DNA from: Ulvibacter algarum
Lineage (GTDB): Bacteria; Bacteroidota; Bacteroidia; Flavobacteriales; Flavobacteriaceae
Length of the DNA: 64,000 bases
Direction: 5' to 3'
NCBI GenBank assembly: GCA_947488905.1
Contig: CANLBJ010000001.1
Coordinates: 806,001-870,000, forward strand
This document shows, in pieces, positions 54,490 to 62,010 of the stretch. The notes under the pieces are model-generated. The model did no database searches. It saw only the letters and a program-made list of their open reading frames with translations, and was not told the DNA's origin. Both the position numbers and the translations under genes were made by a program. The number at the start of each line of letters is the position of its first letter. Position 1 is the stretch's first letter.

Positions 54490-54502
54490 GTATTTCCGAA
54501 GT
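54490..54502. repeat. 13-bp motif upstream of tpiA, matched downstream in inverted form
   Basis: GTATTTCCGAAGT, whose exact complement lies at 55304-55316 on the far side of tpiA. Confidence 0.4.
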
Positions 54503-54552
54503 TGTTATAACACTACAGAAATATAAGATTAACCCAAAAAGAGACACACATT

Positions 54553-55302
54553 ATGAGAAAAAACATTGTAGCCGGAAATTGGAAAATGAATAATGACCTC
54601 CCACAAACAGAGTCATTATTACAAGATTTAAAAAAACATGTGATTCCAGAAAATGTTTCTGTAATGGTGGCACCTGCTTTTACAAACCTATTTCAGGCTT
54701 TTGAGTATTTGAGAGAAACCCCAATAGAAGTAATCGCACAAAATATGCACCAATCTAAAAAAGGAGCATTTACAGGTGAGGTTTCTGCTCAAATGTTAAA
54801 AAGCGTTGGGGTAAATACGGTAATTATAGGGCATAGTGAGCGTCGTGCTTACTTTAATGAGACTAACGCGATATTAGCAGAAAAGGTGAGTGCTGCCTTA
54901 GATAGCGATATGCAAGTTATTTTTTGTTTTGGTGAAGAATTAAACGACAGAAAACAAGGAGAACATTTAGAGGTAGTTAATGCACAATTGGAGCAAGGAT
55001 TGTTTCATATAGAGGAGTCACAGATGAAAAATGTAATATTGGCCTATGAACCAGTTTGGGCTATAGGGACAGGTGAAACTGCAAGTCCAGATCAAGCACA
55101 AGAAATACATAAATATGTGCGTGAGCATGTAAAAAGAGCATATAACACTGCGATTGCAGAAAACATATCTATTCTTTATGGTGGGAGTGTAAAGCCTGCT
55201 AATGCTCAAGAGATTTTTGCTAAACCAGATGTTGACGGAGGTTTAATAGGTGGAGCAGCATTAAAAGCAGAAGACTTTATGGCGATAGTAAATGCTTTTT
55301 AA
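54553..55302 (+). CDS. tpiA: Triose-phosphate isomerase
   Basis: A 249-residue TIM-barrel enzyme of glycolysis. Lys and Asn of AGNWKMN (about 7-13), the catalytic His in IIGHSERR (about 93-100), the catalytic Glu in AYEPVWAIGTG (about 165-175) and the phosphate-binding ends GGSVKPAN and GGLIGGAALKAEDF are intact. Length normal. Confidence 0.97.
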   Translation: MRKNIVAGNWKMNNDLPQTESLLQDLKKHVIPENVSVMVAPAFTNLFQAFEYLRETPIEVIAQNMHQSKKGAFTGEVSAQMLKSVGVNTVIIGHSERRAYFNETNAILAEKVSAALDSDMQVIFCFGEELNDRKQGEHLEVVNAQLEQGLFHIEESQMKNVILAYEPVWAIGTGETASPDQAQEIHKYVREHVKRAYNTAIAENISILYGGSVKPANAQEIFAKPDVDGGLIGGAALKAEDFMAIVNAF

Positions 55303-55303
55303 T

Positions 55304-55316
55304 ACTTCGGAAATAC
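55304..55316. repeat. 13-bp inverted partner downstream of tpiA
   Basis: ACTTCGGAAATAC, the reverse complement of the motif at 54490-54502. It starts 1 bp after the tpiA stop. Confidence 0.4.
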
Positions 55317-55350
55317 GCTTGCATTAATATTGGTTAAAAGATTTTAAAAA

Positions 55351-56184
55351 ATGTCACAGATATATATAGAGTACGATTTTAAAGTGTCACCACTACAGCC
55401 AGGAAATGAAATCTTGATTGCTGAGTTAGGGAACGCGGGTTTTGAAAGTTTTGTAGAAAACGAATTTGGTGTAAAGGCTTACATCCAAAAAGAAGAGTGG
55501 AATGAAAACATTCTAGAAGGAATTTATATTCTTGGCTCAGATGAGTTTACTATCACAAGTGTTAAAACAGAAATAGATCAAGTAAACTGGAATGCAGAAT
55601 GGGAGAAAAATTTTACACCTATTCTAGTAGATGATACGTGTGCTGTGAGAGCAACATTTCACGAGCCATTTAATGTACCTTATGAGATTGTTATAGAGCC
55701 TAAAATGTCTTTTGGAACAGGTCATCACGAGACTACGCATATGATGATACAGCATATTCTGGATGAAGACTATACCGATAAAAGAGTACTAGATATGGGA
55801 TGTGGTACAGCTATACTGGCCATTCTCGCAGAAATGAAAGGGGCAAAGCCTCTTGATGCAATTGATATAGACCCTTGGTGTGTTGAGAACTCTGATGAAA
55901 ATATAAAGCGCAATAATTGTGAAGAAATCACAACAATACTTGGTGGTGCTGAGGTGATACCAGATGTGAAATACGATACTATTATTGCTAACATTAATAG
56001 AAATATACTTTTAGCTGATATGAAAACATATGTATCACGACTAAAAGAAGGTGGATCTCTATTTTTAAGCGGATTTTACACACAAGATTTACCAATTATT
56101 ACAGAATGTTGCAATAAACTAGGCGGAACTTTTGTTAATAATAAAGAGCGCAATAATTGGGTTGCGGCAAAGTTCACCTTTTAA
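55351..56184 (+). CDS. prmA: Ribosomal protein L11 methyltransferase
   Basis: A 277-residue enzyme that trimethylates ribosomal protein L11. The N-terminal substrate domain is followed by PKMSFGTGHHETTHMM (about 115-130), motif I in VLDMGCGTAILAI (about 147-159) and the NPPY-like TIIANINRNIL (about 210-220). clpS follows 11 bp later, a pairing often seen in Bacteroidota. Confidence 0.94.
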   Translation: MSQIYIEYDFKVSPLQPGNEILIAELGNAGFESFVENEFGVKAYIQKEEWNENILEGIYILGSDEFTITSVKTEIDQVNWNAEWEKNFTPILVDDTCAVRATFHEPFNVPYEIVIEPKMSFGTGHHETTHMMIQHILDEDYTDKRVLDMGCGTAILAILAEMKGAKPLDAIDIDPWCVENSDENIKRNNCEEITTILGGAEVIPDVKYDTIIANINRNILLADMKTYVSRLKEGGSLFLSGFYTQDLPIITECCNKLGGTFVNNKERNNWVAAKFTF

Positions 56185-56195
56185 AATTTTTAAGG

Positions 56196-56471
56196 ATGGG
56201 TATTAAAGAAAAACATGTAGAAGAAGTAGAAGTTGCTACTCTAGAGGATAAAGAAAACGTAATAGTCCTCTATAATGATGACGTAAACACATTTGATGAC
56301 GTGATAGATGCGCTTGTTTACGCGTGTGATCACACACCTATACAAGCAGAGCAATGTGCTACACTTGTTCATTATAAAGGGAAATGTACCGTTAAAACAG
56401 GTTCTTATGAAGATCTTGAGCCTAGATGCTCTATGTTATTAGAAGCAGGGCTTAGTGCAGAGATTAATTAA
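56196..56471 (+). CDS. clpS: ATP-dependent Clp protease adaptor ClpS
   Basis: A 91-residue ClpS, the N-degron adaptor of ClpAP/ClpCP. The ligand-binding motif is VLYNDDVNTFDDVIDAL (about 26-42); the HYKGKCTVKTGSYE stretch is also typical. An in-frame upstream start at 56157 was rejected because it reads through the prmA 3' end. The ATG at 56196 has an AAGG just upstream, one of few Shine-Dalgarno-like sites here. It ends 1 bp from the stop of the small convergent gene. Confidence 0.93.
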   Translation: MGIKEKHVEEVEVATLEDKENVIVLYNDDVNTFDDVIDALVYACDHTPIQAEQCATLVHYKGKCTVKTGSYEDLEPRCSMLLEAGLSAEIN

Positions 56472-56472
56472 A

Positions 56473-56652
56473 TTATTCCCAAGAGATAAACATAGAACTA
56501 GCGACAACTGCTAGAACCAAAATTATTAAAATTATAATAATAAAAGTTGCTCCAAATTTTGTTTTTGGATTGTCTTGTAAAAGATAATCACGTTCTTCAT
56601 TATTGTTAGCGTCTTTTACCATTTTTGGCATTTTTTGATCTTTATTAGTCAT
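56473..56652 (-). CDS. Small single-span membrane protein, 59 aa
   Basis: An ORF below usual length cut-offs. It reads MTNKDQKMPKMVKDANNNEE, a charged linker (RDYLLQDNPKTKFG), then one membrane span (ATFIIIILIILVLAVVASSM) and a short FISWE tail. The ATG is at 56652. It lies tail to tail with clpS with 1 bp between the stops. The charged N-terminus and single span look real; no family is recognised. Confidence 0.65.
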   Translation of the reverse strand: MTNKDQKMPKMVKDANNNEERDYLLQDNPKTKFGATFIIIILIILVLAVVASSMFISWE

Positions 56653-56764
56653 AATTTAGGTTTTTAATAAAGTTACAAGATATGATTGCCAACTACTCCC
56701 AAAGAATTACTAATAAATGTTATTATTTTTTTAAATTTTGATAGCATTGGTAAGTAAGAATTTA

Positions 56765-56772
56765 TATATTTG
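56765..56772 (+). promoter_or_regulatory. -7 box of the tRNA-Arg gene
   Basis: TATATTTG, an exact TAnnTTTG, 34 bp before the mature tRNA. TTG at 56747-56749 lies 15 bp upstream, shorter than the usual spacing. A CGAAACAA hairpin (56778-56785 with 56793-56800) forms in the leader. Confidence 0.5.
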
Positions 56773-56806
56773 CACCCCGAAACAAAAACATATTGTTTCG
56801 TAAATA

Positions 56807-56883
56807 GGCCTCGTGGCGCAACTGAATAGCGCACTTGATTACGGCTCAAGAGGTTACAAGTTTGAATCTTGTCGAGGTCACCA
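56807..56883 (+). tRNA. tRNA-Arg (anticodon ACG)
   Basis: A full cloverleaf: acceptor GGCCTCG/CGAGGTC with one G-U pair, D stem GCGC/GCGC, anticodon stem CTTGA/TCAAG with the loop TTACGGC, and T stem ACAAG/CTTGT. The anticodon is ACG, whose A is normally deaminated to inosine to read CGU, CGC and CGA. The 3' CCA is encoded. A terminator follows at once. Confidence 0.95.
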
Positions 56884-56885
56884 CT

Positions 56886-56928
56886 AAAACCAATACTTTA
56901 CAGCGATTTGTAAAGTGTTGGTTTTTTT
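56886..56928 (+). terminator. Terminator after tRNA-Arg
   Basis: AAAACCAATACTTTAC (56886-56901) pairs with GTAAAGTGTTGGTTTT with one G-U pair, followed by further T residues. Confidence 0.88.
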
Positions 56929-57062
56929 ATTTGCCCATAATTTGCAGTCTTTTGCTTAATTAGCCAATAATTAAAGAGAATTTTTTTTAAAATATTAGAG
57001 GGTTTTAATCAATAAAGCTCAAAAAACTAGCTTTAATTTATAGAGGTAATCTGTGATTTTAT

Positions 57063-57497
57063 TTACAGTTTGAGTAATGCATTACCGTTTTCTAATTGTT
57101 CTGCAAGATCTTTCAGTTTTGTTTTTTGAAGCATTTGTTTTAAATCATCTCGTATAGATTTAAACTTATAGTGAAGAGGGCAAGGTTTTAAAGCATTACA
57201 AACTTTTAAGCCAAGACCACAACCGGTAAAAATTTCATCTCCATCTATTAAGATAACAACGTCTGCAAGTGTTGCCGTTTCTATTGTACTCTCAGAAATA
57301 CAGAATCCTCCTTTAGGTCCTTTAACAGATTTTATAATAGACCCTTTTACTAATTTTTGTAAAACTTTTGCTGTAAAAGCAGGTGGAGAGTCAATTTCTT
57401 TTGAAATATCTGTAAGATTAACACGCTCACCATTATTAGATTTTGCGGTTATGAAAATTAAAGAGCGAATACCATACTCGCAGGCTTTTGAAAACAT
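57063..57497 (-). CDS. Rrf2-family transcriptional regulator
   Basis: A 144-residue Rrf2 protein with an N-terminal winged helix (MFSKACEYGIRSLIFI, VNLTDISKEI, VKGPKGGFCI). Three cysteines in GCGLGLKVCNALKPCPLH (about 92-109) are placed like the cluster-binding cysteines of NsrR and IscR, which sense nitric oxide or iron-sulfur state. It is transcribed away from the nos operon, so it is the likely regulator of that operon and of itself. Whether it represses or activates cannot be told. Confidence 0.88.
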   Translation of the reverse strand: MFSKACEYGIRSLIFITAKSNNGERVNLTDISKEIDSPPAFTAKVLQKLVKGSIIKSVKGPKGGFCISESTIETATLADVVILIDGDEIFTGCGLGLKVCNALKPCPLHYKFKSIRDDLKQMLQKTKLKDLAEQLENGNALLKL

Positions 57498-57522
57498 TAA
57501 GATATGTGTGAATTAAGAGAAA

Positions 57523-57530
57523 CAAATATA
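57523..57530 (-). promoter_or_regulatory. -7 box of the Rrf2-gene promoter
   Basis: The minus strand reads TATATTTG, an exact TAnnTTTG, 25 bp before the Rrf2 ATG. The 18-bp inverted repeat at 57548-57565 covers where its -33 element should be. Confidence 0.5.
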
Positions 57531-57547
57531 AAAGAATAAATTCAATG

Positions 57548-57565
57548 ATATGACTAAAATCATAT
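57548..57565. promoter_or_regulatory. Inverted repeat 1 in the Rrf2/nos control region
   Basis: ATATGA-N6-TCATAT, perfectly symmetrical. It lies at the -33 region of the Rrf2 gene and upstream of the nos promoter. A candidate operator; the binder is unknown. Confidence 0.5.
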
Positions 57566-57568
57566 TTT

Positions 57569-57593
57569 CGGACAAAAATGTCCGTTATTTTTG
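57569..57593 (+). promoter_or_regulatory. nos promoter -7 box with inverted repeat 2 in the spacer
   Basis: CGGACA-AAAA-TGTCCG (57569-57584) is perfectly symmetrical and directly precedes TATTTTTG (57586-57593), an exact -7 box. A bound protein would cover the promoter spacer, so this is a plausible repressor or activator site for the nos operon. Confidence 0.55.
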
Positions 57594-57659
57594 TCTTGTT
57601 AAAATAGATTAAATTATTATGTTTTGACTTAATACAACAATAACTAAAACAACACCATC

Positions 57660-58163
57660 ATGAAAACAATCCACCGTATTGCATTACTCTTTACTCTAGG
57701 CCTATTATTAAGCTGTGGAGGCAAAGAAGAAAAAAAGAATAAAAGACCAGAACTAGGTGAGGCACCAGTAGAAGCGGTTAAAAAAGAAGTGCCTAAGTCT
57801 ACAGAGGTTCCTGCATCAAAAAGAATAACATTAGATAATAAAGGAGTAGGTAGTATAAAAAACCTAGCTCTTAATGCAACCATAGATGATGCTATGGCAA
57901 AAAGAGGAGAGGCTATTTTTAAAACTAATTGTACCGCTTGTCATAAAACAACAAAACGTTTTATAGGGCCTAACCCAACAGGTATTTTAGAACGCAGAAG
58001 CCCAGAGTGGGTAATGAATATGATTCTTGACCCTAAGTTAATGACAGAAGAAGATCAATGTGCAAAAGATTTATTAGTTGAGTTTAACGGTGCTGCAATG
58101 TCTAACCAAAATTTAACTGAAACGCAAGCACGTGAAATTTTAGAATATTTCAGAACACTTTAA
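57660..58163 (+). CDS. c-type cytochrome lipoprotein of the nos operon
   Basis: A 167-residue lipoprotein: signal MKTIHRIALLFTLGLLLSC (Cys19), a Lys/Glu/Pro-rich linker (about 22-70) and a monohaem cytochrome c domain with CTACH (about 95-99) and a Met ligand in the GAAMSNQN region (about 147). It is the first gene of the nos operon and the likely electron donor to NosZ. Small cytochromes next to Sec-type nosZ genes are known in Bacteroidota. Confidence 0.88.
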   Translation: MKTIHRIALLFTLGLLLSCGGKEEKKNKRPELGEAPVEAVKKEVPKSTEVPASKRITLDNKGVGSIKNLALNATIDDAMAKRGEAIFKTNCTACHKTTKRFIGPNPTGILERRSPEWVMNMILDPKLMTEEDQCAKDLLVEFNGAAMSNQNLTETQAREILEYFRTL

Positions 58164-58181
58164 TATTAAAAACTAACCAAA

Positions 58182-58760
58182 ATGAAAATCAGACATTTTT
58201 TTAAAATCATCCCATTAGCTGCTCTTTTTGTCATTTTTTACAGTTGTAAAAATGAGGCAAATCAAGATGTAAGCGCAGATCAAACTAGCACAGAAGTTGC
58301 CCCAAAAGCTCGTAAGGGTCAGGCTTTTATTGAAGATGATGGGTCAACACCTAATGTATTGCAAATTGCAATTGGCTCTCCAGATCACACCACACTAGTA
58401 GCGGCAGTACAAGCAGCTGGGTTAGAAAATTCATTAGTAAATGCAGGGCCATTAATGGTGTTTGCTCCTACTAATGCAGCATTTGATGCACTACCAGAAG
58501 GAACTGTAGAAGAACTATTAAAGCCAGAAAACAAACAAAAACTTGCCGCTATTTTAAAACATCATGTAACAGCAGGTAACTATGATAAGAGTTTTATAAA
58601 GAAATTTAAAAAGCTAGGTCAAGCAGATGACACCAGTGCTATTGTAGAGGTGAAAGGAGAAGATGTTTACGTGGGCGGTGCAAAAATTATTGCAAGTATT
58701 AAAGCAGGAAACGGTATCGTACATGTAGTAGACAAAGTAATCTTACCTACATCAAATTAA
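58182..58760 (+). CDS. Fasciclin-domain lipoprotein of the nos operon
   Basis: A 192-residue lipoprotein: signal ending IFYSC (Cys21), a Thr/Ser/Glu-rich linker, then one FAS1 domain (about 60-190) with NAGPLMVFAPTNAAFDALPE and the ending NGIVHVVDKVILP. It lies 18 bp after the cytochrome gene and 41 bp before nosZ, inside the operon. FAS1 domains often mediate protein contacts. A role in placing NosZ or the cytochrome is an inference from position. Confidence 0.86.
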   Translation: MKIRHFFKIIPLAALFVIFYSCKNEANQDVSADQTSTEVAPKARKGQAFIEDDGSTPNVLQIAIGSPDHTTLVAAVQAAGLENSLVNAGPLMVFAPTNAAFDALPEGTVEELLKPENKQKLAAILKHHVTAGNYDKSFIKKFKKLGQADDTSAIVEVKGEDVYVGGAKIIASIKAGNGIVHVVDKVILPTSN

Positions 58761-58801
58761 AAAATACAATATCAAACACTAACAATTAAATTATAAAACC
58801 A

Positions 58802-60766
58802 ATGAAAAAATATAAAATTCAACTTTTATCACTCCTGGGTATGGCGATGTTCCTTACTAGTTGTGGTGATAACAATGGGAATAAGAAGTCGAGTGGAGCA
58901 TTAAATTCTAATAATGCAGAAAAAGTATATGTAGCGCCAGGTGAACACGATGAGTTTTATGCATTTATGTCTGGTGGGTATAGTGGTAACTTAACTGTTT
59001 ACGGCTTGCCTTCTGGTAGAATGTTTAAAGAGATTCCAGTATTCTCTCAGTTTCCTACTACGGGTTATGGTTATTCTGAAGAAACAAAACCAATGTTAAA
59101 TACGTCATATGGTTTTGTACCTGCAGATGATTCTCACCATCCAGATATTTCTCAAACAAATGGAGAACTTGATGGTAGATGGATATTTATAAATGGTAAC
59201 AATACACCTCGTATTGCTAGAATTGATCTACAAACTTTTGAAACAGCAGAGATCATTGAGGTGCCTAATAGTGCTGGTAACCACAGTTCTTCTTATATCA
59301 CAGAAAACACAGAATATGTTGTGGCTGGTACTCGTTTTTCAGTGCCTATACCTCAAAGAGATATGCCTATAGCAGACTACAAAGGAAACTTTAAAGGAGC
59401 CTTATCGTTCATTAGTGTAGATCCAGAAGATGGTGAGATGGCTATTAAATTTCAATTAATAATGCCAGGATTCAATTATGATTTATCACACCCAGGAAGA
59501 GATAAATCTCACGGTTGGTTCTTCTTTACTACTTATAATACAGAAGAATCTAATTCACTATTAGAAGTAAATGCATCTCAAAATGATAAAGATTTTATTG
59601 CTGCCGTTAACTGGAAGAAAATAGAAGAATATGTAAATAATGGTGGTGGTACAAAAATGCCTGCAAACTACGCACACAATGTGTATGATGAGCATACACA
59701 TACAGCTACTACGACAATGAACAAAGAAGTGTTGACAGTAGACCCAACAAAAGTTCCGGGAGCTGTATATTTCTTACCTACGCCAAAGTCACCTCACGGT
59801 GTTGATGTTGACCCTACAGGAAACTACATTATTGGTAACGGAAAATTATCTGCAGATTTAACAGTACACTCTTTTGACAAAATGCTTGCTGCTATAGAAG
59901 GCAAGAAGTTTGATGGAGAAGCTTACGGAATTCCAATTTTAAAATTTGAAGATGTACTAGCAGGTCAGGTAAAAAGTGGTGGTCTAGGACCACTCCATAC
60001 AGAGTTTGATGGTAAAGGAAATGCGTATACTACATTCTTTATTTCTTCGGAAGTAGTAAAATGGAAATTAGGAACTTGGGAAGTTCTTGACCGTAAGCCT
60101 ACATTCTATTCTGTTGGTCACGGTATGATTCCAGGTGGTAACTCTAGAAAACCTTTTGGTAAATATTTTGTGTCAATGAACAAGATTACTAAAGATAGAT
60201 ATTTACCTACAGGTCCTGAGTTAGAACACTCTGCTCAACTGTATGATATTTCTGGTGATAAGATGGAGCTTATTTATGATTTTCCTACACACGGAGAGCC
60301 GCATTATGCAGCAGCTATACCAGCTGAAATGTTAGCGCCAAAATCTAAGAAGATTTATAGATTAGATGATAATAAACATCCAGATGCAGTAACTACTCCA
60401 GATAAAGCGAGAGTTGTACGTAAAGGAAACGAAGTACACATTTATATGGCGATGATACGTAGTCACTTTACTCCAGATAATATAGAAGGTGTTAAAGTGG
60501 GTGATAAGGTGTATTTCCATATCACAAACCACGAGCAAGACTTTGATGTGCCACACGGTTTTATGATGATTGGTCAAAATACTTCTGGATTATTAATTAT
60601 GCCAGGACAAACAAAAACATCAGTTTGGGAACCAAAGCAACCAGGTGTATGGCCGTTTTATTGTACAGATTTCTGTAGTGCATTGCACCAAGAAATGCAA
60701 GGTTATGTAAGAGTTTCACCAGCAAGCTCAGATATTGAATTAAGTTGGACTCTAGATGGAGAATAA
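58802..60766 (+). CDS. nosZ: Nitrous-oxide reductase, Sec-type (clade II), lipoprotein signal
   Basis: A 654-residue NosZ that reduces N2O to N2. The signal MKKYKIQLLSLLGMAMFLTSC is a Sec lipoprotein signal (Cys21) rather than Tat, as expected of clade II enzymes. The beta-propeller holds the CuZ histidines: DDSHHPD (about 109-115), NHSSS, KSHGW (about 235), SPHGVDV, GPLHTEFD and EPHYA. The C-terminal cupredoxin domain has the CuA ligands in DVPHGF and CTDFCSALHQEM (about 619-630). All copper ligands look intact, so it should be active if matured by the NosDFYL system downstream. Confidence 0.97.
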   Translation: MKKYKIQLLSLLGMAMFLTSCGDNNGNKKSSGALNSNNAEKVYVAPGEHDEFYAFMSGGYSGNLTVYGLPSGRMFKEIPVFSQFPTTGYGYSEETKPMLNTSYGFVPADDSHHPDISQTNGELDGRWIFINGNNTPRIARIDLQTFETAEIIEVPNSAGNHSSSYITENTEYVVAGTRFSVPIPQRDMPIADYKGNFKGALSFISVDPEDGEMAIKFQLIMPGFNYDLSHPGRDKSHGWFFFTTYNTEESNSLLEVNASQNDKDFIAAVNWKKIEEYVNNGGGTKMPANYAHNVYDEHTHTATTTMNKEVLTVDPTKVPGAVYFLPTPKSPHGVDVDPTGNYIIGNGKLSADLTVHSFDKMLAAIEGKKFDGEAYGIPILKFEDVLAGQVKSGGLGPLHTEFDGKGNAYTTFFISSEVVKWKLGTWEVLDRKPTFYSVGHGMIPGGNSRKPFGKYFVSMNKITKDRYLPTGPELEHSAQLYDISGDKMELIYDFPTHGEPHYAAAIPAEMLAPKSKKIYRLDDNKHPDAVTTPDKARVVRKGNEVHIYMAMIRSHFTPDNIEGVKVGDKVYFHITNHEQDFDVPHGFMMIGQNTSGLLIMPGQTKTSVWEPKQPGVWPFYCTDFCSALHQEMQGYVRVSPASSDIELSWTLDGE

Positions 60767-60820
60767 CAAAAAGTATATCAATTGTTACTTAAGTGATTAT
60801 TGATATTGGTTAGTTGTTTT

Positions 60821-60852
60821 AACAGGCAGTTCTCTACAAGGTACTGCCTGTT
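60821..60852 (+). terminator. Hairpin between nosZ and the downstream nos genes
   Basis: AACAGGCAGT (60821-60830) and ACTGCCTGTT (60843-60852) form a perfect 10-bp stem with a 12-nt loop. The T run is short, so it may act as a partial terminator or an mRNA stabiliser for the nosZ part. Confidence 0.55.
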
Positions 60853-60951
60853 TATTTAAAACGTGTTTTAAATGGAGCAATCTATAAAACAACACTATGT
60901 GATTAAATGAAGAACAACAGTGAGATTACAATCATATTTAATTTTATTACA

Positions 60952-61563
60952 ATGAAAAAGGCAAGTATTCTAATGATTTTAGGTGCGTTACTATTAACCG
61001 GCCTCTTTGTATTCCCTTTATGGAATATTATGCTAGGTGCACCACAATATCCTGAGCCATTAGGGATGAATATCTATATAGATGGTATTAAAGGAATGAA
61101 TGAGTTTGATATAAAAAATATTGATGGTCTTAATCACTATATAGGTATGAAAACGATACCTAAGCCAGAAGATATGTGGGAGTTTAGCGTATTTCCTGTG
61201 GTTATAGGTACTATGGCGGCAGTAGGTTTTATTATAGGTCTATTGGGTTTTTTTGGTAAAGTTAGCTATCACTGGTTTTTAGGTTGGTTAATTGTTATGA
61301 CTATATTAGGCATACTTGGTATGTATGATTTTAATGCTTGGATGACAGATTATGGAACTAACCTAGATCCTCATGCTATTATGAAAATGGCAAACCCAGA
61401 CGGGACTCCTATGAGTTATAAACCGCCTTTATTAGGACATCAAAAAATGTTAAACTTTGATGCGTATTCATATCCTAGATTAGGTGGTTATTTAATGGGT
61501 GCAGGAATGTTTTTGACGCTTATTGCATATTTTGTTGGAAAACGATCTAAAAAAAATAACTAA
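60952..61563 (+). CDS. Membrane protein of the nos operon
   Basis: A 203-residue protein with about four predicted spans: about 5-25, 82-102, 108-130 and 172-194. Between the first and second span lies a periplasmic-looking loop with LGMNIYIDGIKGMN and GLNHYIGMKTIPKPE. The FNAWMTDYGTNLDPHAIMKM loop is His- and Met-rich. I chose the ATG at 60952, since 15 codons upstream have no hydrophobic pattern. The next gene, nosL, overlaps its stop. It is found with nosZ in Bacteroidota clusters, but its function is unknown; copper handling or electron entry are the likely options. Confidence 0.8.
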   Translation: MKKASILMILGALLLTGLFVFPLWNIMLGAPQYPEPLGMNIYIDGIKGMNEFDIKNIDGLNHYIGMKTIPKPEDMWEFSVFPVVIGTMAAVGFIIGLLGFFGKVSYHWFLGWLIVMTILGILGMYDFNAWMTDYGTNLDPHAIMKMANPDGTPMSYKPPLLGHQKMLNFDAYSYPRLGGYLMGAGMFLTLIAYFVGKRSKKNN

Positions 61564-62003
61564 TGAAAAATTTATTTAATATTTCCGTAGTAATTATGAC
61601 ACTGCTTTTTATGAGTAGTTGCAATACCGGCCCTCAAACTATAGATTATGGTAATGATGGTTGCCACTATTGCTCAATGACTATCGTAGATAAAATACAC
61701 GGTGCAGAACTAGTTACAGATAAAGGAAAAGTCTACAAATTTGATGCGACAGAATGTATGCTCAATTATTTAGATGAAAATAAAGAGCTGCCTGTAGGTA
61801 GTTTACTTACTAACTATTATGAAGGGCCAACAGAGTTTATTCATACTCGAGAGGCTACGTTTTTAATAAGTAAGGGATTGCCTAGCCCTATGGGAGCAAA
61901 TCTAACAGCTTTTAAAACTAAAGAAAGCGCTGAGAAGGTGTTGGCAGAAAAAGGAGGTGAATTATACACATGGGATGCGTTACAAACGTATCTCAAAAAA
62001 TAA
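61563..62003 (+). CDS. nosL: Copper chaperone lipoprotein NosL
   Basis: A 146-residue lipoprotein (signal ending LFMSSC, Cys20). The CHYCSMTIVD motif (about 35-44) with its Cys and Met residues is the copper-binding motif of NosL, which delivers copper(I) to apo-NosZ. FDATECMLNYL and PMGANLTAF are also family features. It starts at the stop of the previous gene. Confidence 0.93.
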   Translation: MKNLFNISVVIMTLLFMSSCNTGPQTIDYGNDGCHYCSMTIVDKIHGAELVTDKGKVYKFDATECMLNYLDENKELPVGSLLTNYYEGPTEFIHTREATFLISKGLPSPMGANLTAFKTKESAEKVLAEKGGELYTWDALQTYLKK

Positions 62004-62010
62004 TTAGCCA

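Noticed and set aside
57548-57584. FNR/CRP-type box in the nos control region
   Set aside because: Neither site matches TTGAT-N4-ATCAA; they are reported as unassigned symmetrical sites instead.
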